Assembly (NCBI RefSeq): GCF_023073315.1
Contig: NZ_JADPJH010000037.1
Coordinates: 41,213 to 105,212 of the forward strand
Direction of reading: 5' to 3'
Length of the DNA: 64,000 bases
From: Bradyrhizobium sp. 1
Lineage (GTDB): Bacteria; Pseudomonadota; Alphaproteobacteria; Rhizobiales; Xanthobacteraceae
The number at the start of each line of letters is the position of its first letter. Position 1 is the first letter of the stretch. Positions 16,260-23,843 of the stretch are shown here, piece by piece. The translations under genes and the position numbers were made by a program. The notes beneath the pieces were generated by a model, which was not told the DNA's origin, searched no databases, and saw only the letters and a list, made by a program, of their open reading frames with translations.

Positions 16260-17180
16260 ATGGATCAGCGGACGAGCGGCGCTGACGCTCTCATTCACAA
16301 GAACGATGCGGCACCGGCGCTTCTTGGCGTCGTCTGCGGCCTGTCGGCGGCGCTGTTCTGGGCGCTGGGCTTTGCCGGCACGCGGCATGGGCTGAAGGTC
16401 GGCTTCACGCCGGTCGATCTGCTCGTGCATCGCTACGTCTGGTCGGGGATCGCGTTCCTGCCGCTGGTGCTGCGCGCGGGAGTCTCCGATCTCTGCGGCA
16501 TCGGCTGGGGCAGGGGCCTCGTGCTGATGGTGCTCGGCGGCCCCGTGATGTCGCTGATCTCCTACACCGGCTTTCTGTTCGTGCCGCTCGGCCATGGCAG
16601 CGTGATCCAGCCGTCGTCCGCGACGCTCGGCGGTCTGCTCCTCGCTGCCATGTTCCTGAAGGAGAAGATCTCCGCCTCGCGCTTTGCCGGCGCCGTCGTC
16701 ATCGTCGGCGGCCTTGGCGTGATCGGCGCGGAATCGATCGGTCATATCGGCGCCGACGGCGTGCAGGGCGATCTGATCTTCGTGCTCACCGGTTTCATGT
16801 TTGCCGGCTTTGGCGCCCTGCTGCGTCACTGGCGCGTCTCCCCCATATCGGCCGCGCTGGTCATCAACGTGCTGTCGCTGCTGCTATTGCCGATCTATCT
16901 CCTGACCGGCGGGCTCGCCCGCATCGCCGCGATCGGCGTTTCCGAAAACGCCATCCAGGCGCTGGCGCAGGGCGTGCTTGCGGGGCCTGCCGCGCTCTAT
17001 CTGTTTGCCGTCTCGGTGCAGCGTCTCGGTGTCGCCCGTGCCGCCGTGATTCCCGCCTGCGTGCCGGCGCTGACGCTGCTCACCGGCTGGCTCCTGCTCG
17101 GCGAGCAGCCGACGATGTTGCAGGCCGCCGGCCTCGTGACGGTGCTGTGCGGGTTTTATCTGGCGCAACGGCAGCGCTGA
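16260..17180 (+). CDS. EamA-family (DMT) transporter
   Basis: A 306-residue inner-membrane protein of the drug/metabolite transporter superfamily with about ten hydrophobic helices in two EamA repeats. Visible family features are FWALGFAGTRHGLK near the first helix, PSSATLGGLLLAAMFLKEKI at the end of repeat one, and PALTLLTGWLLLGEQPT at the end of repeat two. ATG 16260 has ATAAGG upstream; TTG 16254 is the alternative. The substrate is unknown. It ends 6 bp from the convergent zinc-ribbon gene. Confidence 0.85.
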   Translation: MDQRTSGADALIHKNDAAPALLGVVCGLSAALFWALGFAGTRHGLKVGFTPVDLLVHRYVWSGIAFLPLVLRAGVSDLCGIGWGRGLVLMVLGGPVMSLISYTGFLFVPLGHGSVIQPSSATLGGLLLAAMFLKEKISASRFAGAVVIVGGLGVIGAESIGHIGADGVQGDLIFVLTGFMFAGFGALLRHWRVSPISAALVINVLSLLLLPIYLLTGGLARIAAIGVSENAIQALAQGVLAGPAALYLFAVSVQRLGVARAAVIPACVPALTLLTGWLLLGEQPTMLQAAGLVTVLCGFYLAQRQR

Positions 17181-17186
17181 GTTTAC

Positions 17187-17537
17187 TCACGCCTTCTTCA
17201 CGAACTCCGATTTCAAATTCATCGCGCCGATGCCGTCGATCTTGCAGGCGATGTTGTGGCCGTCGGTGGCGTCCTGGAGGCGGATATTGCGGACCTTGGT
17301 GCCGCCCTTGACGACCGACGAGGAGCCCTTGACCTTGAGGTCCTTCACCACGATGACGCTGTCGCCGTCGCTGAGCACATTGCCGTTGGCATCGCGCACG
17401 CCGGCGTCCTGTGCGACCGGCGCGGCCGCATCGCCGGCTGCGCTCCATTCATGGGCGCATTCCGGGCACATCCAGAGATCGCGGTCCTGGTAGGCGTGCT
17501 CCGACTGGCAGTTTGGGCATTTCATCGGTTCGGTCAT
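17187..17537 (-). CDS. yjdM: YjdM/PhnA-type zinc-ribbon protein
   Basis: A 116-residue soluble protein of the family formerly called PhnA. The N-terminal zinc ribbon has CPNC and CPEC, and the C-terminal domain has GDSVIVVKDLKVKG and GTKVRNIRL. The ATG at 17537 has GAGG upstream and is preferred over a start five codons earlier. Despite the old name, the family is not shown to degrade phosphonates, and no phn gene is nearby. Function unknown. Confidence 0.88.
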   Translation of the reverse strand: MTEPMKCPNCQSEHAYQDRDLWMCPECAHEWSAAGDAAAPVAQDAGVRDANGNVLSDGDSVIVVKDLKVKGSSSVVKGGTKVRNIRLQDATDGHNIACKIDGIGAMNLKSEFVKKA

Positions 17538-17743
17538 GGCTTGCCTCGTCACCCGTCACGGGCGCGCCGCACGCATTCCGCCGGAAAAGATGGTTTTGGA
17601 GCAATTCCTTTACCATGGCGTCTGGTCGGGGTTGAAGGGCTGGAACCTTAGGAATTCAGGAAAAATTCCGCGGTATCCATGTCCTGACAAGACGGATGCG
17701 CCGGACACGCCGTTCGACGCGGCCGCAAATCATTGGAGCTGTC

Positions 17744-18280
17744 ATGAGCGAGCATCGCGCTGCCGTCAGACATCACACGCTGAGGACCGGACTGGTCGAG
17801 TTCGACAATGGCGCCGGCAGCATCGTCAGCGTGCCCTGCACGATCCGCGATGTCTCCGGCAGCGGCGCGCGGCTGCAGCTCAACAGCTCGGCCTGGGTGC
17901 CGGAGCAGTTTGCGGTGATCTTCTCCGGCGGACTGCGCAAGGCCTGCCGGCTCGCCTGGCGCAAAGAGAGGCTGATCGGCGGCGCGTTTGCGGATGGTTA
18001 TGCGAGCCCGGACGAGCAGGCGGCGATGATGACCGTGGACGAGCAGTCCCGGCACCGGCTCGGGATCGGCGCGCGCGTCAAGGCTGCGCGCGAGACCCGC
18101 GGCTACACCGAGGCCCAGCTCGCCGAGCGCATCGGCGTCACGCCGGGCTTTCTGGCACTGGCCGAGCAGGGCGAGGCGGATATTCCGCTGTATCAGCTGA
18201 TGCATATCGCCGATTTGCTGATGGTCGGTCTCGATGGGCTCGTGGCGGGGCCAGCGCCCGAGGACGTCGACGCGGCGTAG
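17744..18280 (+). CDS. PilZ domain fused to XRE helix-turn-helix
   Basis: A 178-residue two-domain protein. Residues about 4-90 look like a PilZ domain: RAAVR supplies the RxxxR motif and DVSGSGARL supplies DxSxxG, the two motifs that bind cyclic di-GMP. Residues about 105-165 form a Cro/CI-type helix-turn-helix (LGIGARVKAARETRGYTEAQ, then LAERIGVTPGFLALAEQGEA). TTGGAG precedes the ATG. The combination suggests a transcription factor directly gated by cyclic di-GMP; this is inference from domain content. It is monocistronic, upstream of the FkbM gene by 229 bp. Confidence 0.8.
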   Translation: MSEHRAAVRHHTLRTGLVEFDNGAGSIVSVPCTIRDVSGSGARLQLNSSAWVPEQFAVIFSGGLRKACRLAWRKERLIGGAFADGYASPDEQAAMMTVDEQSRHRLGIGARVKAARETRGYTEAQLAERIGVTPGFLALAEQGEADIPLYQLMHIADLLMVGLDGLVAGPAPEDVDAA

Positions 18281-18509
18281 GGAGCCGCCACAAAAAACAT
18301 AAACTGCGAAAACAACCCCATGCACAGTAGCCAAGTCGTTGAATTCGCAGGGATTGCGGATTTTACGAAATTCGCTTGCGCCGTCGGGCAAAACAGGCGC
18401 ATGATGGCATCGTGGCCAAAGGCGGGGCTGGAGGCCCACCCCGGGACAAGCCTCGCGTAAGCGGACGTTGGGATAGTGGCATCTACTCGAAGTGAGGGGA
18501 GATTCCACC

Positions 18510-19325
18510 ATGCCTATCGCAGGGCAAAAGCTGGCCTTTGTGCTGACCGCGTCCAAGCACGGCACGATGATCGTCAATCGCTTCGACTATCGCATGGCCG
18601 GTCCTGATTACGGCGACGGCGTGGGATTCCAGATCCTGGAGACGGCCGCGTTCGATCCGGGTGAAGTCAAGGTCGCGCTCGAGCTCTTGGCATTGCGGCG
18701 GAAGCACCATGGCGACGGGGTGATCGCCATCGACTGCGGCGCCAACATCGGCGTGCACACGGTCGAATGGGCCTCGGAGATGACGGGCTGGGGTTCGGTG
18801 ATCGCGATCGAAGCCCAGGAGCGGATCTACTACGCGCTGGCCGGCAACATCGCCATCAACAATTGCTTCAATGCGCTCGCGGTGCATGCGGCCGTGTCCT
18901 CCGCGTCAGGCACCATGCAGATTCCGAACCCGAACTATTTCATGCCGTCGAGCTTCGGCAGCCTGGAACTGCGGCAGGGCCCGAACAACGAATTCATCGG
19001 CCAGCCGATCGACTATGCCAACAACACCGTCACGGTCCAGACGATGACGCTGGACGAGCTCAATCTGGCCCGCGTCGATTTCATCAAGATCGACATCGAG
19101 GGCATGGAAATGGAGGCGCTCGAGGGCGCGCGGGAGACGATCCGGAAACATCGCCCGATCCTGCTGATCGAGAAAATCAAGACCGACAACCGGCAGCTCG
19201 AGCAGTGGCTGCGCGACAACGGCTACCAGTCCATGGCGATGGCAATCAACGTCCTCGCCGTCCATCAGAGCGACAGGTGCCTGAAGGATATCAACCCGCA
19301 GCAAAGCGCCGGCCAGGCGGCCTGA
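18510..19325 (+). CDS. FkbM-family SAM methyltransferase
   Basis: A 271-residue methyltransferase of the FkbM type. The SAM-binding motif is VIAIDCGANIGVHTVEWA (about 74-91), followed by the acidic residue in VIAIEAQER, and the family C-terminal motif DFIKIDIEGMEMEALEGA (about 190-207). GAGGGGAG lies before the ATG. FkbM proteins methylate hydroxyl groups of sugars or polyketides; those in rhizobia are often tied to surface polysaccharides, but no glycosyltransferase is adjacent. Substrate unknown. Confidence 0.85.
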   Translation: MPIAGQKLAFVLTASKHGTMIVNRFDYRMAGPDYGDGVGFQILETAAFDPGEVKVALELLALRRKHHGDGVIAIDCGANIGVHTVEWASEMTGWGSVIAIEAQERIYYALAGNIAINNCFNALAVHAAVSSASGTMQIPNPNYFMPSSFGSLELRQGPNNEFIGQPIDYANNTVTVQTMTLDELNLARVDFIKIDIEGMEMEALEGARETIRKHRPILLIEKIKTDNRQLEQWLRDNGYQSMAMAINVLAVHQSDRCLKDINPQQSAGQAA

Positions 19326-19334
19326 AACGCTGTG

Positions 19335-19371
19335 GCTATGTGACAGCAAGTGCCCAGGCGAGTCACATAGC
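19335..19371. repeat. inverted repeat after the FkbM gene
   Basis: GCTATGTGAC (19335-19344) and GTCACATAGC (19362-19371) are perfect 10-bp arms around a 17-nt loop, 10 bp after the FkbM stop. There is no T-run, so a terminator role is doubtful. Confidence 0.6.
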
Positions 19372-19378
19372 TGTGCAG

Positions 19379-19467
19379 GATGGGTAGAGCGACTTGTCCG
19401 CCGTTGCTCGACGAGCGAAGGCGGAAGCGAAACCCATCAATTGCCGTGATGGAATGACGGGTTTCGC
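19379..19467. repeat. palindromic intergenic repeat, type B
   Basis: GATGGGT (19379-19385) pairs with ACCCATC (19432-19438), and GCGAAACCC (19427-19435) pairs with GGGTTTCGC (19459-19467). The overlapping arms allow alternative foldings. I associate this GATGGGTAGAGCG...GCGAAACCCATC type with Bradyrhizobium intergenic repeats. Apart from the two repeats, 19326-19634 shows no gene. Confidence 0.7.
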
Positions 19468-19634
19468 AAGGGTTCTACCATCCCACAGGCGACTGCCTCG
19501 TGGAACGAGGGGTTCCGCGAGCGCTTGATCGATGCCGCGGGCGGCCAGAGCCGAGAGCGCCATTCAAGCAGGTCGCGAATTTGCTTGCCTTGCTTTGAGT
19601 CCTTTTGCACTCTCGTCGCTAAGGAGACCAACGC

Positions 19635-19910
19635 ATGAAGATCATGACTGTCGCGTGCACGCTCGGAACGGCCCTGGTGCTGTGCAATCTCGGGACATCC
19701 GGTGCTGAAGCCCGGACGCGGAGGGCGCAAGTCGCTTCCGAACCACGGCTGAGGGTGGACGTTCCCGTGCTCAGGCCGACGCCGTGGGATTACAATGTCG
19801 TTCCACGCTATCGTTATCGCCCCGAAGACGACCGCGTCGATCCCTACGGCCCGCCGCTGGTGTCGTCGTATGTCCGCTATGAAGGCTGGCGGTGGCCGTA
19901 TTGGTGGTGA
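19635..19910 (+). CDS. small exported basic/Tyr-rich protein (unknown)
   Basis: A 91-residue protein with a signal peptide (about 1-26, ending GAEA) and a mature region rich in Arg, Tyr, Pro and Trp (VPRYRYRPEDD, GWRWPYWW). TAAGGAGACC precedes the ATG. Short secreted proteins of this composition are common in Bradyrhizobium, with no known function. Confidence 0.68.
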   Translation: MKIMTVACTLGTALVLCNLGTSGAEARTRRAQVASEPRLRVDVPVLRPTPWDYNVVPRYRYRPEDDRVDPYGPPLVSSYVRYEGWRWPYWW

Positions 19911-19942
19911 AGGCCATAGACCGACGCGGAATGGATTGGACG

Positions 19943-20057
19943 CGTAGGGTGGGTTAGCCCCGCGGCTGCGCAAAGCGCAGTTCGCGCGGCGTAACCCACC
20001 ACGTCTGTCAACGCGGAAAGCAAAGTGGTGGGTTACGCTGCGCTAACCCACCCTACG
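19943..20057. repeat. nested palindromic intergenic repeat, type C
   Basis: Outer arms CGTAGGGTGGGTTAG (19943-19957) and CTAACCCACCCTACG (20043-20057) are a perfect 15-bp inverted repeat. Inner arms GCGTAACCCACCAC (19989-20002) and GTGGTGGGTTACGC (20025-20038) are a perfect 14-bp inverted repeat. The 115-bp element sits between two convergent genes. Confidence 0.88.
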
Positions 20058-20061
20058 GATT

Positions 20062-20856
20062 CTACGAATCCCCTGCCGCAAGCCGCACAAACTGCCGCTT
20101 CATCGCGTTGACCCTGGCGAGATAGAACGCGACGAGATGATCGCCGCAGCGCTCGCCCGCCATCATCTGAAACTTGCGGCGCGCATAGGCGGTGGCGGGG
20201 CCTGCGCCGCACAGATGGATGATGGTCGCCAGATCCTGCTTCTGCTGCGGGCTTGGCTTCACATCGTCGGCCAGCGAGAGAACCAGCGCGACATTGCGAT
20301 CCAGATACACCGAGGCCAGCTCGATGGCGTGGCTCGGGATCGCGCGGGTGTAAAGGAAGGTCGACCCGCAGCCGGTCTCGGTGACCGCATTGCCGCGAAT
20401 ACAGAACCGCGAGACCTCGGCGAAGGCCGGATCGGTCATCTGGAAAAGGCCGACCGCGCTGGAGGCGGGCTTGTAAATCGCCAGCGGATTAAAACTCCAT
20501 CGCCAGCGCCAGTAGGTGCGCGCCACCGGATTGCCGGAACTCTCGACCTGCGCCAGCGCGGCGAGCAATTCAGGCGTGATCGTCGCGGTGGAGAAGGTGT
20601 GGAAGAGGGGACCATATTGGCGCCAGATCGCGGCGGGGTCCTTGTCGAGAGAGTGGCCGATGAAGGCGAAGAGTTCGGTTGGTTTGCGGATGATTTGATA
20701 GGCGATGTTGAGGAGGGCGAGGGCCGCAAGCAAGAGGGCTGCGCTGACCGCGATCCGGACGATCCGCGGTGCGTGGGCGAACGCCTTTCGCATCCGCCGG
20801 GCGCCTCTTCGAAGGTTGCGAAAGCGAGGGAGGAGGTGGCTGCGTTTTCCTGGCAT
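20062..20856 (-). CDS. membrane-anchored lytic transglycosylase (SLT domain)
   Basis: A 264-residue protein with a basic N-terminus, one membrane anchor (about 34-56) and a periplasmic lytic-transglycosylase domain. The catalytic Glu lies in LAALAQVESSGNP (about 95-107), followed by the family motif SAVGLFQMT and the later AYARRKFQ region. Cysteines in FCIRG, TGCGS, HLCGAG and RCGDH may form disulfides. Such enzymes cleave glycan strands to 1,6-anhydro products. The ribosome site is weak, so the start is tentative. A copy of the region's terminal-repeat motif lies 11 bp upstream. Confidence 0.82.
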   Translation of the reverse strand: MPGKRSHLLPRFRNLRRGARRMRKAFAHAPRIVRIAVSAALLLAALALLNIAYQIIRKPTELFAFIGHSLDKDPAAIWRQYGPLFHTFSTATITPELLAALAQVESSGNPVARTYWRWRWSFNPLAIYKPASSAVGLFQMTDPAFAEVSRFCIRGNAVTETGCGSTFLYTRAIPSHAIELASVYLDRNVALVLSLADDVKPSPQQKQDLATIIHLCGAGPATAYARRKFQMMAGERCGDHLVAFYLARVNAMKRQFVRLAAGDS

Positions 20857-20866
20857 TGCGCTTGCG

Positions 20867-20889
20867 CAGCACTGTCACCGCAATTCGAG
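20867..20889. repeat. terminal-repeat motif, copy 1 (reverse)
   Basis: GCACTGTCACCGCAATTCG is the reverse-oriented form of the motif seen at 23363 and 23667 (core GTGCACTGTCACCGTAATT). It marks the left side of the ParB-like gene module; the copy at 21611 marks the right side in the opposite orientation. Confidence 0.6.
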
Positions 20890-20906
20890 CTGTGCTCTCA
20901 AGACGC

Positions 20907-20936
20907 TGTGATCTCAAGGCTTGTGATCTCAAGGCT
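20907..20936. repeat. 15-bp tandem duplication
   Basis: TGTGATCTCAAGGCT occurs twice with no spacer, directly downstream of the ParB-like gene (which ends at 20949 on the - strand). Confidence 0.85.
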
Positions 20937-20948
20937 TGGAGCCGGCCA

Positions 20949-21467
20949 TCAATAGCGGCCGCCGCTGCCCTTTTGCTGCGTGATCCAGTCCGACAATGTT
21001 CTTTTCGGTGTCGATCCGGCGGTCCGGCCCGGTGATGCCTTCGGATTGTCGCGAACGCCTTTCGTCGGACGGGTGCGCGGCGCTTCCGTTCCGTTGACGC
21101 TCTTCGAGCCAGCCGTCGATGCTTCCGCGGCTTCCTTCTCGAGGCGCAGCTGTTTCAATCGCGCCATCTTGATGCGCTCTGCCTCGACTGCGGGTCCTTC
21201 GGACAGCAGCGGCCTGTGTTGAGCGACCTCCGCCGGGACGATGACACCGATAATGGTCGTCTCGCCGAGCGCCTTGCAGGCTTCGAGCCGATGCAGTCCC
21301 TCGACCAGAACGAGGCGGTCTCCCTCGGGCCGAACGGAAATGGGGGTCTGTTGCCCGATGTCCAGCATACTTTCCGCGATCTCGGCGGCGGTCTCGGGCT
21401 TGAGGGTCTTCTTCAACTTCGTGGGAACGAAAATCGTCTCGATCGGGAAGCTTTCCGGTGTGGGCAT
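20949..21467 (-). CDS. ParB/sulfiredoxin-domain (ParB-N-like) protein
   Basis: A 172-residue protein. Residues about 1-85 match the ParB N-terminal domain: PIETIFVPTKLKKTL, then SMLDIGQQTPISVRP and the core VEGLHRLEACKALGE, where the GxHR-like motif binds nucleotide (CTP or ATP) in the superfamily. The C-terminal half is a basic low-complexity tail with no ParB helix-turn-helix and no ParA partner next to it, so it is not a standard partition protein. GGAGTCGAG precedes the ATG. The 5-prime part and upstream DNA are duplicated at 23391-23588. It may be cargo or helper of a small mobile element (inference). Confidence 0.78.
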   Translation of the reverse strand: MPTPESFPIETIFVPTKLKKTLKPETAAEIAESMLDIGQQTPISVRPEGDRLVLVEGLHRLEACKALGETTIIGVIVPAEVAQHRPLLSEGPAVEAERIKMARLKQLRLEKEAAEASTAGSKSVNGTEAPRTRPTKGVRDNPKASPGRTAGSTPKRTLSDWITQQKGSGGRY

Positions 21468-21610
21468 AACTCGACTCCGCGTCTACCAGGCCCGTCGGAA
21501 CCCATGCCGGTGGCATCGGGAGTTTAGAAGGGAAGGGCGCGACCGCAAAGGCAATTCGGCGCCAGGGTGTTGATGAGCAACTGGAACCGATATGCCATTA
21601 CGGCGGACAC

Positions 21611-21626
21611 GATTACGGTGACAGCG
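21611..21626. repeat. terminal-repeat motif, copy 2 (forward)
   Basis: GATTACGGTGACAG followed by a diverged end. It faces copy 1 and closes the module that carries the ParB-like gene. It overlaps the last few bases before the stop of the next gene. Confidence 0.6.
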
Positions 21627-21628
21627 GC

Positions 21629-22705
21629 TCACCAATCCGGATCGCCGTAAGGCTCAATCATATAGGGCGGAGGCATCCAGTGTCCTCGCGGCGGTGGCCT
21701 GGGCCGCCGAGGTGCGGCCGCTTGCATGTGCGGCCGCGCTGGCGCGGCCGTGTCGTTGCTCGTCATGCTCCGTACGACGGGTTTCGCGGATGAAGTCGTC
21801 TGTTGCGTTTGCAGCGCCTGAACCTGTGCGGCGAGGCGCGCATTGTCCGCCGCATCCTTCTGCTGGGCCGCCTTGAGCTGTTGAATGGTGTCAGCCTGCT
21901 CGCGCAGCGTCTGCTCGTTGCGGCTTTTAAGTTGCTCGAGCTTTCCGTTGATGCTCGCAAGCTCGTTGGTGATGGTCTTGAGCGATTGCGGGAGATCAGA
22001 CGACGATGGCTCAGGCGTTGTGGCCCCAATTCTTGAAGCGTCGGGTCTTGAAGCGTCAAACCCTGCAGCGCTCTCCGTGTCCTTGCCGACGGGCGGCGCG
22101 GGCACCGTGCCGGGCTCATCCGCGGCAGCCAGTTGCACGGCCGGCGGTTGCGCCGGGCTTTCAACCGCGGGCGCTTGCGGTGGCTCGCTCGCGGCCGGCG
22201 GAGCCCATCGCGCCATGATCGACCTGCTCATGGACCTGGCCTCATCGCGATATTGCGAAGCGACGGCGGCACCGAGAATGCCGATCGCCAGCGCGAGGCC
22301 AACTAGAACGCGCAGCGTGGGTCGATGTCCCTTCAGGTCTCGATCGCGAACCTTGCTATCCGGTGCCGGCGTCTTGGGGGCCTTGTCCTCGGAAGTCTTT
22401 TCATTGGAAGTCCTGGCTGCCTCCGCACCGGCGCTTGCTTGCAATATCCGCGGGCCTTCGCTGCCGCGTTCCATTCCGGAAACCAGCCGGTCAAGCCGCG
22501 CAAGGTCTTGCTCTGCGCTCTTGATCTGGTCATAGGCCCGCGCCAGCCCGCCTTCGGCGCGCACTGCGTCCGGCTTGGGGGCGCCAGGCTTTTGGGTATC
22601 AGGCTTGGGGTCGTCTGGCACCGATGCGCTCTCCATCCAGTCGGGCGTCACTGAGAGTGCGGCTGTCCAATCGCTGGGAGGATAGGCCTCGCCACTGTCC
22701 AACAC
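21629..22705 (-). CDS. membrane-anchored coiled-coil protein (unknown), paralogue of the 222-1208 product
   Basis: A 358-residue protein with a hydrophilic N-terminal third (including a short helix DQIKSAEQDLARLDRLV), one transmembrane segment (about 132-150), an Ala/Pro-rich linker, a coiled coil (about 240-300, with ASINGKLEQLKSRNEQTLRE) and a Pro/Arg-rich C-terminus ending MIEPYGDPDW. The layout matches the 222-1208 product. The GTG start has no clear ribosome site; an ATG at 22636 is possible. Function unknown; probably an envelope-spanning structural protein. Confidence 0.72.
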   Translation of the reverse strand: MLDSGEAYPPSDWTAALSVTPDWMESASVPDDPKPDTQKPGAPKPDAVRAEGGLARAYDQIKSAEQDLARLDRLVSGMERGSEGPRILQASAGAEAARTSNEKTSEDKAPKTPAPDSKVRDRDLKGHRPTLRVLVGLALAIGILGAAVASQYRDEARSMSRSIMARWAPPAASEPPQAPAVESPAQPPAVQLAAADEPGTVPAPPVGKDTESAAGFDASRPDASRIGATTPEPSSSDLPQSLKTITNELASINGKLEQLKSRNEQTLREQADTIQQLKAAQQKDAADNARLAAQVQALQTQQTTSSAKPVVRSMTSNDTAAPARPHMQAAAPRRPRPPPRGHWMPPPYMIEPYGDPDW

Positions 22706-22839
22706 AACGCGCGTGCGAAGGAGAAATTATGGCGGTCGCGCGGGCTGAGCGTGGGCGTTTCCGGACCGGCATGCGTCGCGAGCATCAGGTCCATGACTGA
22801 AATCGGTGTGGCTCCCGCTGATGCCCTATGTAGCAAGGC

Positions 22840-22859
22840 GTGACAGTTTCACTGTCCCG
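22840..22859. repeat. tail-to-tail terminal-repeat junction, copies 3/4
   Basis: GACAGT-TTC-ACTGTC (22842-22856) with flanking GT and CCG looks like a forward and a reverse copy of the motif tip joined through their outer ends. It could also simply be a regulator palindrome for the gene at 22970. Confidence 0.4.
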
Positions 22860-22969
22860 TTGTGGACCCGGCCGCCAGATCGCAACGGCCCGTATTGTTC
22901 TAAATCAACAAACCCGCTCCTTGGCTGACTACGTTGACGCACCGTTCCAATCCAGGAAGGAGAGTGGAC

Positions 22970-23251
22970 ATGCCGCGCCGAACCATCCTTTCACTTGCCG
23001 CATCCGCAATCATTGGCATCGCCTGCATTGCGACTGTTTCGACCGACGCCTTCGCGTATCGGAGAGGCGTCGGAGTTGGTCGGGTTGGTGTTCATCACGG
23101 CGGTGTCTATCGCGGCGGCGTCTATCGTGGAGCAGCCGTGCGCCGCGGAGTTGCCGTGGGCGTCGGAGCTGCTGCGGTTGGTGCGGCAGCTTACGGGGCT
23201 TACGGCGGCTATCGCCGCTGCGGCTACGAACCTTACCCTCCTTGCTACTAG
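22970..23251 (+). CDS. small exported Gly/Val/Arg-rich protein
   Basis: A 93-residue protein with a signal peptide (about 1-29, ending DAFA). The mature part is a repeat of short Gly-containing units (GVGVGRVG, HHGGVYRGG, VYRGAAVRRG), then GVGAAAVGAAAYGAYGGY, and a Cys/Tyr/Pro-rich end. AGGAAGGAGAG precedes the ATG. Surface or periplasmic structural roles are typical guesses for such proteins; none is proven. Confidence 0.7.
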   Translation: MPRRTILSLAASAIIGIACIATVSTDAFAYRRGVGVGRVGVHHGGVYRGGVYRGAAVRRGVAVGVGAAAVGAAAYGAYGGYRRCGYEPYPPCY

Positions 23252-23362
23252 CGGATCTTGTAGCCGGACCTGTAGCCGGTCTTGGCGCAGCGGCCACCGA
23301 GTCACCGGTTGAAGCGGGCTTGGTGGCCGTCTGTCTGAGGCGCAACAGAGGCGACACCGACC

Positions 23363-23612
23363 GAGTTTAGTGCACTGTCACCGTAATTTCCTTCTTCATT
23401 TTCGTGGGAACGAAAATCGTCTCGATCGGGAAGCTCTCCGGTGTGGGCATAACTTGACTCCGCGTCTACCAGGCGCGTCGGAACCCATGCCGGTGGAGTC
23501 GGGAGTGTAGAAGGGAAGGGCGCGACCGCAAAGGCAATTCGGCGGCAGAGTATTGATGAGCATCGAAGCTGAACCAATCTGCCATTACCCGACGGGGACA
23601 GTGCACTTAATT
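23363..23612. mobile_element. MITE-like element: inverted ends around a fragment of the ParB-like gene
   Basis: The left end is a reverse motif copy (23363-23391, TTTAGTGCACTGTCACCGTAATTTC) and the right end is a forward copy (23594-23612, GGGGACAGTGCACTTAATTC). Between them, 23391-23588 is near-identical to 21408-21601, the 5-prime end and upstream region of the ParB-like gene. The rest of that gene is missing. The structure is that of an internal-deletion derivative of a larger element. No transposase is encoded. Confidence 0.65.
23367..23450 (-). pseudogene. truncated copy of the ParB-like gene
   Basis: Begins identically to the ParB-like protein (MPTPESFPIETIFVPTK), then runs into the left terminal repeat and stops at 23367-23369 after 27 codons. 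The upstream sequence of the intact gene, including its GGAGTC ribosome-site region, is retained in this copy. It cannot encode the ParB domain. Confidence 0.8.
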
Positions 23613-23666
23613 CACGCCGTCCACCAAACGCGAGCCGAAGCCGCAGATAGGCACGACGGAGCGAGT

Positions 23667-23694
23667 GAATTTAGTGCACTGTCAACGTAATTCC
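23667..23694. repeat. terminal-repeat motif (reverse), left of the DUF4238 module
   Basis: GAATTTAGTGCACTGTCAAC followed by GTAATTCC. It is reverse-oriented like the copy at 23363, and it pairs with the forward copy at 25179 to bracket a 1.5-kb module. Confidence 0.75.
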
Positions 23695-23780
23695 GAGCTG
23701 ATGGGTGTCGCTTTCTCTCCACCCATCCTATTGGCCTGTTGAAAAAGCGTAAGCCAAAGAAGTAGGCTTCGGTCACAACA

Positions 23781-23802
23781 GATCATGGCGAGGCCCATGA
23801 TC
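23781..23802. promoter_or_regulatory. inverted repeat upstream of the DUF4238 gene
   Basis: GATCATGG and CCATGATC are perfect 8-bp arms around a 6-nt loop, 42 bp before the DUF4238 start. Either a repressor site or an mRNA leader hairpin is possible. Confidence 0.45.
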
Positions 23803-23843
23803 TCCGCTTAGAGAGGCAATATCCGGGCTATCGACGAGGTCAA

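Noticed and set aside
17187..17537. Phosphonate degradation enzyme (old PhnA name)
   Set aside because: The family is a zinc-ribbon protein of unknown role, and no phosphonate genes are nearby.
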